Assembly (NCBI RefSeq): GCF_040253615.1
Contig: NZ_JBEJGY010000004.1
Coordinates: 1-64,000, forward strand
Reading direction: 5' to 3'
Origin: Streptomyces sp. Edi4
GTDB taxonomy: Bacteria; Actinomycetota; Actinomycetes; Streptomycetales; Streptomycetaceae
Length of the DNA: 64,000 nt
The notes beneath the pieces were generated by a model. The model saw only the letters and a program-made list of their open reading frames with translations. It was not told the origin of the DNA and made no database searches. The stretch's first letter is position 1; the number at the start of each line of letters is the position of its first letter. This document shows, one piece after another, positions 17,560 through 25,831 of the stretch. A program made the position numbers and the translations under genes.

Positions 17560-17602
17560 CCACAGCCGGCCTGAGTGCACTCATCGGTCGACTCAGCGTC
17601 GG

Positions 17603-18304
17603 TCAGTGGTCAGGCCGGACCGGGGAACGTCGTTTGGTGCCGCCGCCACTGCCGCTGAGGGGAATCAGGGTGTCGAGGTGGGCGCCTTTGACCCAGGCGC
17701 CCAGGAGGTCGCGATGGAGGGCCACAACGTCCTGCCGCACCGCCAGGCCAAGGGCGTCCTTGGTGAAGCCCTGGCCGGTGGTGACGAACAGGGCAACGTC
17801 CGCGCCGTGTTCTGGGCGCGCGGTGCCGACGAACTTCTGCATGTCGTGCGAGGACACGCTGCGGTGCGGGGCGTATTTCTTGCACTGAATGACGAGCTTG
17901 CGGCCGTCTGCGAGGTAGCCGATGACGTCAGCGCCCAGGTCGCCGCTGCGGCCGCTGACGACGACCCTCGTGCAGCCGTCCCTGCGGCACAGCGCGGCGA
18001 CATAGGTCTCGAACTCCTGCCACGACAGGACATCGACTTCCGCCATCGACAGTTCCCGCGCCTTTGCCTCCTCCTGGGCACGCCACTGCCGGTCCTGGCC
18101 GACCGCCGCGCGATGAGCACGCCACAGTCCCCAGCCGGCTCCGCCCACCAGCACCGCGGCAAACACCGCGACCAGTACGGGCCACACCGAAGCCCAGTGC
18201 GCGCCCAGCCACACCGCCGCGCCCGCGCCCAAGACCGCGCCCCAGGTCCGCAGCTGCCTGCGCGTCCGTTTCCGCATCCGGCGCCGCCGTCTCTGTAGCG
18301 CCAC
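17603..18304 (-). CDS. Membrane-anchored Mrr-type restriction endonuclease-like protein
   Basis: This 233-residue protein has a basic N-terminus (MRKRTRRQL), two hydrophobic helices (about 20-65), then a Mrr_cat-type nuclease domain. MSWQ-like LSWQEFETYVAALCRRDGC leads to SGRSGDLGADVIGYLADGRK and LVIQCKKYAP, giving the D...QxK metal site of PD-(D/E)xK enzymes. Mrr-family enzymes attack modified or foreign DNA. GTG 18304 was chosen for the GGAG upstream and by comparison with its paralogue at 42678-43493. An 81-residue membrane protein lies just upstream on the same strand. Confidence 0.75.
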   Translation of the reverse strand: MALQRRRRRMRKRTRRQLRTWGAVLGAGAAVWLGAHWASVWPVLVAVFAAVLVGGAGWGLWRAHRAAVGQDRQWRAQEEAKARELSMAEVDVLSWQEFETYVAALCRRDGCTRVVVSGRSGDLGADVIGYLADGRKLVIQCKKYAPHRSVSSHDMQKFVGTARPEHGADVALFVTTGQGFTKDALGLAVRQDVVALHRDLLGAWVKGAHLDTLIPLSGSGGGTKRRSPVRPDH

Positions 18305-18383
18305 CACTCCCCCACTCCCCGTCCGGCTGCTGTCGGTGCCATTTCGACGAGACTGCTGCTGGCGGCCTTGATGGCGCGGGGTC

Positions 18384-18629
18384 TCATCGGCCGGCGTGAG
18401 TGACGCCACTCGCGAGCTGTCCCAGGACGTTCAGGATTCCCTGGCCGACCCGGGTGGGCGCAATGAGGACGCCCAGCGCCAGCACGATGACGGCGGTCAT
18501 CTTCTCGTCGAAACGGCTGCGAGCCTCCGTACGGCGACGCAGTCGCCACACCACGACGATGACGAGCAGGAACGCCACGTTGATAGTCAGCAAACCGTCC
18601 TGCCCCTCCACCGACCGGCCGCCGGTCAA
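18384..18629 (-). CDS. Small two-helix membrane protein (81 aa)
   Basis: Two hydrophobic segments (INVAFLLVIVVVWRL and MTAVIVLALGVLIAP) are separated by a charged loop (RRRTEARSRFDEK). The C-terminus is short. It reads in the same direction as the Mrr-type nuclease and ends about 80 bp before that gene's start, so they probably share a transcript. Function unknown; it could help hold the nuclease at the membrane or be a plasmid-transfer accessory. Confidence 0.5.
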   Translation of the reverse strand: MTGGRSVEGQDGLLTINVAFLLVIVVVWRLRRRTEARSRFDEKMTAVIVLALGVLIAPTRVGQGILNVLGQLASGVTHAGR

Positions 18630-18879
18630 TCCTGTGAGAGCAGCGCAGCGCCACCCCGCGCTCCTGTGTGTAGCGTCAAGCTGTCGGTGCGCGAGGGCCG
18701 TTCACTGGCAATTGGCATAAAGCCAGCCAGGCTTGTCCGGATACCGCACGCAGATCACCTGTCTGCTGTATCGCCTCTCAAAGTCGGCGTGGCCCAGCGG
18801 ACCGGCGGGCGCGGCCAGCACTTGTCTCCGGGCGTGCTGGGTAGGGTCGGGACAAGTGGTGTCCGTGAGGAGAGGCCGG

Positions 18880-19734
18880 TTGACCGACATGACCGACGAC
18901 TTCGATCCGGCGGTACGGCGGATGATGGCGTCCAACGAAGCGAACTGGGATGCCCGTACCCCGGTCCATCTCGCCAGCCGTTTCTACGCGGTGGCGGACA
19001 AGAGTGCCGATCCCGCCCGGTGGTTCGCGGCGTACGAGTGGCAGGACCTCGGGGACCTCGACGGCCGGGACGTCCTGCACCTCCAGTGCCATCTGGGTAC
19101 CGAGACGATGGCGTTCGCGGTGCGCGGAGCCCGTACGGTCGGGCTCGACCTCTCCGGAGCCTCGGTCTCCGCGGCGCGGGAGCTGGCCGCCGAGGCGGGC
19201 CTGGACGTCGAATACGTCCAGGCCAACGTCTACGACGCGGCCCGGGCGCTGGGCGGCCGGCGATTTGACGTCGTCTACACCGGCAAGGGCGCGCTGTGCT
19301 ATCTTCCGGACCTCGCCCCCTGGGCCTCGACGATCGCCGCTCTGCTGCGCCCCGGCGGCCGCCTCTACCTCGCCGAGTTCCACCCACTGCTCACCTCCCT
19401 GGGGCCCTCGCCGGGCCCGGGCGAAGGCCACGAACTGCTGCTGCGGCACGATTACTTGGGGGGCCGCGGTCCCGTGCGCCGCGACGCCACGTACACCTAC
19501 ACCGACGGCCCGCCCGTGCAGGACGCCACCGAATGCTTCGAGTGGGCACACGGTCTCGCCGAGGTGGTCGATGCCCTCCTCGGCGCCGGGCTCAGGATCA
19601 CCGGGCTGCGCGAGAGCCACGAGCTTCCCTGGCCCCGCTGGCCCCACATGGTGCCCACCCCGCAAGGCTGGTGGCGGCTGCCCGACACCGCTCCGCGCAT
19701 CCCGCTCCTGTACGCCCTGAAGGCGGAGGGCTGA
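18880..19734 (+). CDS. Class I SAM-dependent methyltransferase
   Basis: This is a 284-residue Rossmann methyltransferase. Motif I is DVLHLQCHLGTETMAFA, motif II GARTVGLDLSGASV, then VQANVYDA and a motif IV region FDVVYTGKGALCYLPD. A hydrophobic C-terminal half ends PRIPLLYALKAEG. The substrate is unknown. TTG 18880 is preferred because AGGAGAGG lies 4-5 nt upstream; ATG 18889 is the alternative three codons later. It stands alone with no obvious operon partner. Confidence 0.85.
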   Translation: MTDMTDDFDPAVRRMMASNEANWDARTPVHLASRFYAVADKSADPARWFAAYEWQDLGDLDGRDVLHLQCHLGTETMAFAVRGARTVGLDLSGASVSAARELAAEAGLDVEYVQANVYDAARALGGRRFDVVYTGKGALCYLPDLAPWASTIAALLRPGGRLYLAEFHPLLTSLGPSPGPGEGHELLLRHDYLGGRGPVRRDATYTYTDGPPVQDATECFEWAHGLAEVVDALLGAGLRITGLRESHELPWPRWPHMVPTPQGWWRLPDTAPRIPLLYALKAEG

Positions 19735-19967
19735 CCCGGGCGAGCCGGCTGTGGCCGGACGGGCCCGTGCTCCGGTCATGCAACTCCCTTGAGCCGAGCC
19801 TGATAACGAACCCATCGGCGCCCCAGTTTCGGGCGTGTCCCCGTAGGAAAGCAGTTCCCCGAATCGTTCTGGCTCGCTTTCCCTGGTGCGCACACTCCGC
19901 GTGAGGGTTGTCGGGCAAGCGGACCTTGAGGGAGATGCCCGGAATTGAGTCATGCCGGCCTTGCGGT

Positions 19968-20345
19968 TCAGGCAGATGCGGAATGTCGGCCGGGGCCGAG
20001 TTCCGGATGGGCTTCGAGCAGCCGGTCGGGGGCCGCCTGGCGCCAGGAGTCCTCCAAGACGTCGCGAAGCTCGTCCATGCCCTCCAGCGCTCCCAGCCGT
20101 ACTCTCACCCAGGCCGACCCGGCCTCGTGCGCTGGCACCCAGAACTTCTCCGGTTCGGCCGCGATCAGTTCGGCCCGCTCATGGCGGGGACAGCGGACAG
20201 CGAACGAGGTCTGGTCATCCGGCACGGTGACGAACATCCTCCCGGCAACCCGGAAGGTGGGCATGCTCCAAGCCTCCTTCTCCACGGTCTCGGGAAGGGA
20301 GATGGCGATGCGCCGGACATCCTGGGCGGTGGGCGTGTGTGTCAT
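19968..20345 (-). CDS. YjbR/MmcQ-family protein
   Basis: A 125-residue protein starts MTHTPTAQDVRRIAISLPE and has the family hallmarks: ETVEKEAW...PTFRVAGRMFVTV, AVRCPRHERAELI, PEKFWVPAHEAGSAWVRVRL and a C-terminal LEDSWRQAAP. Members have a CyaY-like fold and are thought to bind DNA or nucleotides; no enzymatic role is established. ATG 20345 is the natural start. Confidence 0.8.
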   Translation of the reverse strand: MTHTPTAQDVRRIAISLPETVEKEAWSMPTFRVAGRMFVTVPDDQTSFAVRCPRHERAELIAAEPEKFWVPAHEAGSAWVRVRLGALEGMDELRDVLEDSWRQAAPDRLLEAHPELGPGRHSASA

Positions 20346-20829
20346 GCGCGCCACGGTAGTCAACCCTCTGTGTCCGGCACCCGGAGGTCTGCACTTCGGG
20401 CCGGGGTGACACGCCACAGCACGGCTGTGGAGGCGGCCCCTGCGCGGACGCGGCTGCTCGCGACGGGGTTCTCGCATGCGCTTGATGCCGGCGAAGACAC
20501 GACCTCCTCTACGAAGTGCACGTTCAAGCCTCAAGTCCGTGGACCGTGGGCCTCACGGGTGGTTCAGGGCGGGGAGCGGCGCGGCTCGCCGGCACGACGT
20601 ACGGAGATCCGGCTGTCGGTCGGCAGAGTAAGGCGCTGATCTCGTCAAGCGTGTCGTCCCGCGCCGTCGACGGCGCCCATGGGGGCCGTCGGGCCCCCGC
20701 GCCATCAGTTACCCGGCCCGCCGACGTCCTTGCCCACGCCACTGCGGCGCCCAAAGCCGGGGCCCGCGTCAGTACACACGGACAAACGCATGTCCGGCGT
20801 GCCGTTCGGATGAGGCGACACGAAGTACA
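20346..20829. other. Stretch without a supported gene
   Basis: No protein-like frame with a start, and no clear repeat, was found. It ends at the target-site duplication of the IS481 element (CCTAGT, 20830-20835). Confidence 0.45.
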
Positions 20830-21909
20830 CCTAGTTGTATTGCCCTGAGAGGTTGGGGACGCGGCTGGCGGGTGGTTGGCCTTTCAGCGCGGTGTGTCCG
20901 CGGTGGTGATTGTAGGTGTGCAGCCAGCCGGGGAACGCCATGCGGCGTTCGGTCTCCGAGCGGTAGGGGCGGGCGTAGGCCCATTCGTCCAGCAGGGTGC
21001 GGTTGAAGCGTTCGACCTTCCCGTTGGTCTGCGGCCGGTAGGGCCGGGTTCGCTTGTGGGCGATCCCGGCCGCGGTGAGCAGGTCGCGCCAGGCGTGTGA
21101 GCGGTAGCAGGAGCCGTTGTCGGTCAGGACACGTTCGACGGTGACGCCAGCCTGGATGAAGAAGGCGTGGGCCCGCTGCCAGAAGCCGGTGGCGGTTTCC
21201 TTCTTCTCGTCTGCGTGGATCTCGCTGTAGGCCAAGCGGGAGTAGTCGTCGACGGCGGTGTGCAGATAGCTGTAGCCGGCGTTCGAGCGGGTTTTGCGGC
21301 CTGCGGCCCGGCCCAGGACCTTGTGTCCGCCGCCGTCGGGGATGTTGCCGAGCTTCTTGATGTCGACGTGCACCAGCTCGCCGGGACGTTCGCGTTCGTA
21401 GCGGCGTACGACGCGGCCTGTGGCCCGGTCCAGGTACGTGAGGCGGGCCAGGCCGTAGCGGGTCAGCACACGGTGCACGGTTGAGGGCACCAGCCGCAGC
21501 AGGTGTGCGATGCGGGCCGGTCCCCAGCGGCGCAGGACACGGACTTTGATGATCCGGCGCTCGGTGCGGGTCGGTGTCCTGCGCGGGCTGGTGCGCGGGC
21601 GGCTGGAGTGGTCGGCCATGCCCGCCTCACCGTGTTGCCGGTAGCGGTCGGCCCAGCGTCGGGCGGTGGTGGGCGAGACCTGGAAGCGTTCGGCGGCCCG
21701 GCGCAGGGGCCAGCCGTCCTCGACCACGCAGCGGGCCAGACGCAGGCGCCCGGTCTCGGTCAGGGGTGCATTACGGTGGGACACGAGGGCCTTTCTGTTG
21801 GTGTAGACGTCGCAATCCACACCGAACCGGAAGGCCCTCACCCATTTCAAGATCCCTCAGCCGAGATCCAGCTCACCCGTCCACAACCTCCCGGGACAGA
21901 ACACCTAGT
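20830..21909 (-). mobile_element. IS481-family insertion sequence, apparently intact
   Basis: The element spans 20836-21903 and is flanked by 6-bp direct repeats CCTAGT (20830-20835 and 21904-21909), matching the NCTAGN target of IS481 elements. Its ends are imperfect inverted repeats beginning TGTATTGCCCTGAGAGGTTG and TGTTCTGTCCCGGGAGGTTG. It has inserted exactly into the CTAG at the terminus of the neighbouring IS630-type element. Confidence 0.85.
20831..21784 (-). CDS. IS481-family transposase
   Basis: This is a 317-residue DDE transposase. An N-terminal HTH (RAAERFQVSPTTARRWADRY) is followed by the rve integrase core with ELVHVDIKKLG (first Asp), VLTDNGSCYRS (second Asp) and NGKVERFNRTLLDEW (Glu). 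It is full length, with no frameshift. GTG 21784 (SHRNAPLTETGRLRLA) is the natural start. The TAG stop lies inside the duplicated CTAG target, so the host site supplies the stop codon. Confidence 0.9.
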   Translation of the reverse strand: MSHRNAPLTETGRLRLARCVVEDGWPLRRAAERFQVSPTTARRWADRYRQHGEAGMADHSSRPRTSPRRTPTRTERRIIKVRVLRRWGPARIAHLLRLVPSTVHRVLTRYGLARLTYLDRATGRVVRRYERERPGELVHVDIKKLGNIPDGGGHKVLGRAAGRKTRSNAGYSYLHTAVDDYSRLAYSEIHADEKKETATGFWQRAHAFFIQAGVTVERVLTDNGSCYRSHAWRDLLTAAGIAHKRTRPYRPQTNGKVERFNRTLLDEWAYARPYRSETERRMAFPGWLHTYNHHRGHTALKGQPPASRVPNLSGQYN

Positions 21910-21947
21910 GCTGCCCCGCGTAAGTTCATGGAGGGGTGTTGGGCTGG

Positions 21948-22313
21948 TCAGGCCGGGGTGTCGAGGTAGAGGTCCCCGGCGGAGGTGAGGCAGTCCTCGG
22001 GGCTGCCGATGGGCAGGCCCGAGGGGAGGAAGTTGTCCTCGTACTTGCCGGTGCTGGCGAGGTAGAGGGCGAAGCCCCAGGTGTGGAGCGCGCCGGTGAA
22101 GCGCAGGCGGCACAGTGGGACGGGTTCGTCCTCGTCCTTCAACTGTGCCGCCACATAGGCGAATCCGGCACGGAAGCGGACCTCGACGGACTCGGCCTGC
22201 GGCCAGCGGGTCCCGACATGGACGTTCAGCCGATTACGCAGGTGACGCTGCATGGACTCGGGCGGGTTCTTGGGCACGCCCCCATCGTGCCGTCTCGGCC
22301 GACCAGCCGCCAT
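21948..22313 (-). CDS. Accessory protein carried by the IS630 element (121 aa)
   Basis: This frame encodes a small soluble protein: a basic N-terminus (MAAGRPRRHDGG), then RNRLNVHVGTRWPQAESVEV, FRAGFAYVAAQLKDEDEPVPL, and HTWGFALYLASTGKYEDNFL ending in YLDTPA. I recognise no domain. It lies fully between the element's inverted repeats, divergent from the transposase start (11 bp apart). Its last 34 codons are kept in the nearby MITE, proving it belongs to the element and not the host. A role in transposition control or cargo is possible. The true start could be the internal ATG at QRHLRNR. Confidence 0.6.
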   Translation of the reverse strand: MAAGRPRRHDGGVPKNPPESMQRHLRNRLNVHVGTRWPQAESVEVRFRAGFAYVAAQLKDEDEPVPLCRLRFTGALHTWGFALYLASTGKYEDNFLPSGLPIGSPEDCLTSAGDLYLDTPA

Positions 22314-22324
22314 GATCTTCGACC

Positions 22325-23412
22325 GTGGGCGGGAACCAGCAGGTCAACGGTGTGGTCGCGGCCGCGGCGGTGGAACTGACCGCGGAGGCGCGGACCCTGC
22401 TGGAGCGGGCGGCCACCGCCGCGAAAGCGGCCGTCCGTGACGCGATGCGGGCAAGGATCGTGCTGGCCGCCGCGGAGGGCTTGTCCAACGCGGAGATCGC
22501 CCGCCGACTGCCCGTCGCGATCAACACGGTCCGCAAGTGGCGGGGCCGCTTCGCCGCGCTGGGGCCGACCGGGCTGGCCGACGCCGACCGCGCCGGGCGT
22601 CCGCGCCAGTACGGCGACCTCGTACGGGTCGCCGTCGTGGCGGCGGTCACCAGCCGTGTTCCCGACGGTGCGGCGGCCTGGACGCACGCCGCGATCGCCG
22701 AGCGGGTCGCGGCCACCGTCTTCGCCCCGGTCTCACCGGCCTGGGCCGGACGCGTCCTTGCCGGCCTGGACCTCAAGCCGCACAAGGTCACCGGCTGGCT
22801 CACCCGCCGCGACACCCCCGAATTCTGGGAACGCGCCCGCGATCTGCGAGTTGTACCGCAACCCGCCGGCTGGCGCGGTCGTGCTGTCCGTCGACGAGAA
22901 GACCGCCATCGCCGCCCGCTCACGCAAGCACCCCACCCGCCCCGGCTCCCCCGGGCGCCCGGCACGCCAGGAGTTCGAATACATCCGCCACGGCACCGCC
23001 TCACTGGTCGCCGCCCTGGACGTGACCAACGGCGAAGTCCTCACCGAGGTCATCACCCGCAACAACGCCGCTGCCTTCACCACCTTCCTTGACCGACTCG
23101 ACGCCGCGATCGAACCGGGCAAGGACATCCACGTCGTCCTGGACAACGGTTCCTCGCACACCGCCCGTGCACACCAAGGCGTGGCTGGCCGACCACCCGC
23201 GCTGGCACGTGCACTGGACCCCTCCCCACGCCTCCTGGCTCAACCAGATCGAACTCGTCTTCTCCGCCCTGACCCGCCGCGTCCTACGCCACGGCGACTT
23301 CTCCAGCCGCGACGACCTCATCGACAAAATGGACACCTACATGATCAAGCCCAACGAGACCGCCCGACCCTTCAAGTGGACCTATGCCGCCAGCCCACTC
23401 CAGGCAGCCTGA
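22325..23412 (+). pseudogene. IS630-family transposase, two frameshifts
   Basis: The N-terminal HTH (GLSNAEIARRLPVAINTVRK) and linker are in one frame to about 22855. The frame then shifts to AVVLSVDEKTAIAARSRKHP (first Asp) and GKDIHVVLDNGSSHTA (second Asp). After an extra C near 23163 a third frame carries HTKAWLADHPRW and PHASWLNQIELVFSAL with the final Glu, ending ASPLQAA. All catalytic residues are present but in three frames. Two single-base lesions inactivate it unless they are sequencing errors. Confidence 0.75.
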
Positions 23413-23449
23413 GCACCCCTCCACGAACTTTCGCGGACAGCAGCACTAG

Positions 23450-24226
23450 CTAGAACTTGGCGTCGAGGAACTTGCGCACGAGGACGCCGGTCTCGGCGGG
23501 TCGTTCCAACAGGAGTTGGTGACCGGAGTCGACATCGGCCACCTCGACACCTGCCGCGCGGCAGGCCGCCAGGTACTCCGGGTGCACGACGTTGGATCGA
23601 GTGGCGCGCACGAGCAGAGTGGGAACACCGGAGGGCGGAAGAACCGGTGGGCGGGCCATCTCGGCGTACGCCGCCGCGATCGACTCCGGCTTGAAGCGCC
23701 ACCGCCACCGGTTGTCCTCGCTCTGTACGAGATAGTCGGCGATCTCCTGGTCGACAGCGTCCTGCGAGGCGCTCGGCCAGGAGTCCAGGTACGTCGTCCG
23801 GGCCTCGACCGGATCGGGGAACGACGGCGCCGCCAACGCTTTCGCGGCGCTCTTGGCCACGCCATCAGCGCCGAGCCCGACCGCAGGGTCCAACAACACC
23901 AGTCGGCATACCCGTTCGGGTGCCTGACGAGCCAGGTGCAACGACACCGCAGCGCCGAAGGAGAACCCGAGCACGTCAACCTGCTGCAGGCCAAGGTCGT
24001 CCATCGTAGCCACAACGTCGGCGACATGCTGCTCCAGCGTCCATGGCGGAGACCACGGTGACCGGCCCTGCCCACGGAGATCAGGCGCATGCACACAGAG
24101 GCCGGCCAGATGCCCTGCAGTCAGTTCCCGCCAGCGGCCTCCATACCCGTACACACCGTGCACAGCGACCACCGGAGGTCCCGTGTTATCGCCGAAGGTC
24201 TGAACGTGAAGCGTCTTTCCTGTCAT
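23450..24226 (-). CDS. Alpha/beta hydrolase
   Basis: This is a 258-residue hydrolase: oxyanion region VVAVHGVYGYGGRW, nucleophile elbow VDVLGFSFGAAVSLHLA, and C-terminal His in VDSGHQLLLERP, with the acid residue less clear. It has no signal peptide. Substrate unknown. Its TAG stop lies in CTAGCTAG at the right end of the IS630 element, and its ATG is only 12 bp from the MITE at 24239. The gene is thus hemmed in by ends of one transposon family, and its native promoter and ribosome site have probably been displaced. Confidence 0.8.
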   Translation of the reverse strand: MTGKTLHVQTFGDNTGPPVVAVHGVYGYGGRWRELTAGHLAGLCVHAPDLRGQGRSPWSPPWTLEQHVADVVATMDDLGLQQVDVLGFSFGAAVSLHLARQAPERVCRLVLLDPAVGLGADGVAKSAAKALAAPSFPDPVEARTTYLDSWPSASQDAVDQEIADYLVQSEDNRWRWRFKPESIAAAYAEMARPPVLPPSGVPTLLVRATRSNVVHPEYLAACRAAGVEVADVDSGHQLLLERPAETGVLVRKFLDAKF

Positions 24227-24238
24227 ATGAACGCAGCC

Positions 24239-24401
24239 TAGTGCTGCTGTCCGCACCGGGAAGTACGAGGACAACTTCCTTCCCTCGGGCCTGCCCGCTG
24301 GCAGCCCCGAGGACTGCCTCACCCGCGCCGGGGGCCTCTATCTCGACACCCCGGCCTGACCAGCTCAACACCCCTCCGCGAACTTTCGCGGAGCAGCACT
24401 A
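24239..24401 (+). mobile_element. 163-bp MITE derived from the IS630 element
   Basis: CTAG is present at both outer edges (24238-24241 and 24399-24402). The left end copies the transposase-side end of the full element for only about 17 bp (TAGTGCTGCTGTCCGC). It then jumps directly into the last 34 codons of the accessory gene (TGKYEDNFLPSGLPAGSPED in frame, ending YLDTPA). The right end copies the accessory-gene end, about 90% identical. It is an internal-deletion derivative, inverted relative to the full copy. Confidence 0.75.
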
Positions 24402-24402
24402 G

Positions 24403-24904
24403 CGCCGGTCACCTTCCTCCCGGACCCGCGCGCCGATCCTGCTCATGTCCACCACGGCCATCCCTCACCTGTGCACACACGCTCATCAGGAGGGGACAGC
24501 GTGGCCATTGAGGGCCAGACCTTCAAGCACCCTTGTTCTTCAACCGGGTTACACCATAGGAGAGTGTGGCGAGACCGTTGCCGAAGCGATGAAGACAAGA
24601 GGTGGAGCAGCGTGTGGCCGTTGACGGCGGTGCCCGACTCGTGCGGCTCTGCCTCGGCCGCCACGATGGAGTGGTGCGCAGACGGTGGTCCGGGGCGAGC
24701 CCGCGGTCCTCGCCAAGATCGCTCGCCGGGCCGTCACCCGCGGCCCGCAGTCCTGGGAGCTCTCGTCTGTGGCGCGTACCTGAAGCGACGTCAGAATCCG
24801 GAGAGCGGCCGACTGTCCATGCGGGCTGCCTCCCCATCCACCCGAGGCACCCGAGCGCGGCGTCGCCTCAGCAACGGATTCCACCGCGCGGGTCTCGCCG
24901 GGGT
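24403..24904. other. Stretch without a supported gene
   Basis: A short plus-strand segment near 24700 reads GEPAVLAKIARRAVTRGPQS (then WELSSVART and a stop), which is protein-like. Its upstream part is out of frame and no family is recognised. It is probably a gene remnant; nothing else is supported. Confidence 0.35.
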
Positions 24905-25510
24905 CTAGTAGCTGTCGTAGGTGGGTGCGCCCTTCGGCCGGTAGACGCCGAGGAGGGTGCCGCCCTTCGTCGTCGAGACGCTGACCGGCTCCAGGGCGGT
25001 GGGGATGGCTCCGTCGGCGAACAATCGCTTGCCGCTGCCGATGATCACCGGGTGGATGGTCAGCCGGTATTCGTCCACGAGGTCATGACGCATGAGGGTC
25101 TGAGCGAGGTCGCCGCTGCCCACGACGTTGATATTGCCGCCCTCGGACGACTTGAGCGCGCGTACGGCGTCGGTGACGTCGCCTTCCAACAGGGTGGAGT
25201 TCTCCCAGGCGACGGATGCCAGGGTCCGGGACGCCACGTACTTGCGCGTGCTGTTCATCCGCCGCGTGAAGGGGTTGCCGGGGTCTGCCGTCGGCCAGTA
25301 GGACGCGAAGATCTCGTACGTCTTGCGGCCTAGCAGCATGGCGTCGGAGTGTTCGTACCAGCCCGCGATCGCTGCGCCGACCTCGTCGTCGGACGCGTTC
25401 TTCTGCCAGCCCCCGTGCTCGAAGCCGCTGCCCGTGTCCTCGTCGGGGCCGCCGGGGGCCTGCATGACGCCGTCGAGCGACAGGAACGTACAGACGATGA
25501 CCTTGCGCAT
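24905..25510 (-). CDS. RibD C-terminal / dihydrofolate-reductase-like protein
   Basis: This 201-residue protein starts MRKVIVCTFLSLDGVMQAPGG, the usual beginning of the DHFR-like 'RibD_C' family. It continues with DAMLLGRKTYEIFASYWP, KYVASRTLASVAWENST, INVVGSGDLAQTLMRHDLVDEY and HPVIIGSGKRLFA. The fold binds NADPH; most such stand-alone proteins have no proven substrate. ATG 25510 has an AGGAAGAAGGAGC ribosome region upstream. It is monocistronic. Confidence 0.85.
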   Translation of the reverse strand: MRKVIVCTFLSLDGVMQAPGGPDEDTGSGFEHGGWQKNASDDEVGAAIAGWYEHSDAMLLGRKTYEIFASYWPTADPGNPFTRRMNSTRKYVASRTLASVAWENSTLLEGDVTDAVRALKSSEGGNINVVGSGDLAQTLMRHDLVDEYRLTIHPVIIGSGKRLFADGAIPTALEPVSVSTTKGGTLLGVYRPKGAPTYDSY

Positions 25511-25831
25511 GATGTGCTCCTTCTTCCTCTTTGGCGGGTAGACCGTACGGCCGCCGGAAACTCATCGGTGGACGTTGCGGAAGTGGCGCCGCACCGCCGC
25601 CGTCCGCCAAGGCGCAGCAGCGCCGCACCGAGCTGCCGTTCCCGCCCCAGGGAGCAGAGTCTGTTGCTGTTCTCGAACGTCTCGCAAGGATCTCAGAGCG
25701 TGTCGTGCCGGGCGCGAGCCAGGACGGTATGGGATCTGGCCTCGATCACTACCGGGTCCGGCGGCGGCCCGGGCCCGGCAGTGACCATACGCGGCGGCGG
25801 CCCGAGCCCGACTGGACCCAGGACCGCACCG

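Larger units (their letters stand above)
21906..23448 (+). mobile_element. IS630-family element carrying an accessory gene
   Basis: The terminal inverted repeats start TAGTGCTGCCCCGCGTAAGT (left, from 21906) and TAGTGCTGCTGTCCGCGAAA (right, read inward from 23448). Both continue GTTC.TGGAGGGGTG. The TA inside CTAG at each end is the expected Tc1/IS630 target. Inside are a leftward 121-residue gene and a rightward, frameshifted transposase gene. A 163-bp deletion derivative with the same ends lies at 24239-24401. Confidence 0.75.

Noticed and set aside
24660..24780. Gene fragment with protein-like sequence (AVLAKIARRAVTRGPQSWEL)
   Set aside because: Fewer than 40 coherent residues, no start in frame and no recognised family; not listed as a gene.
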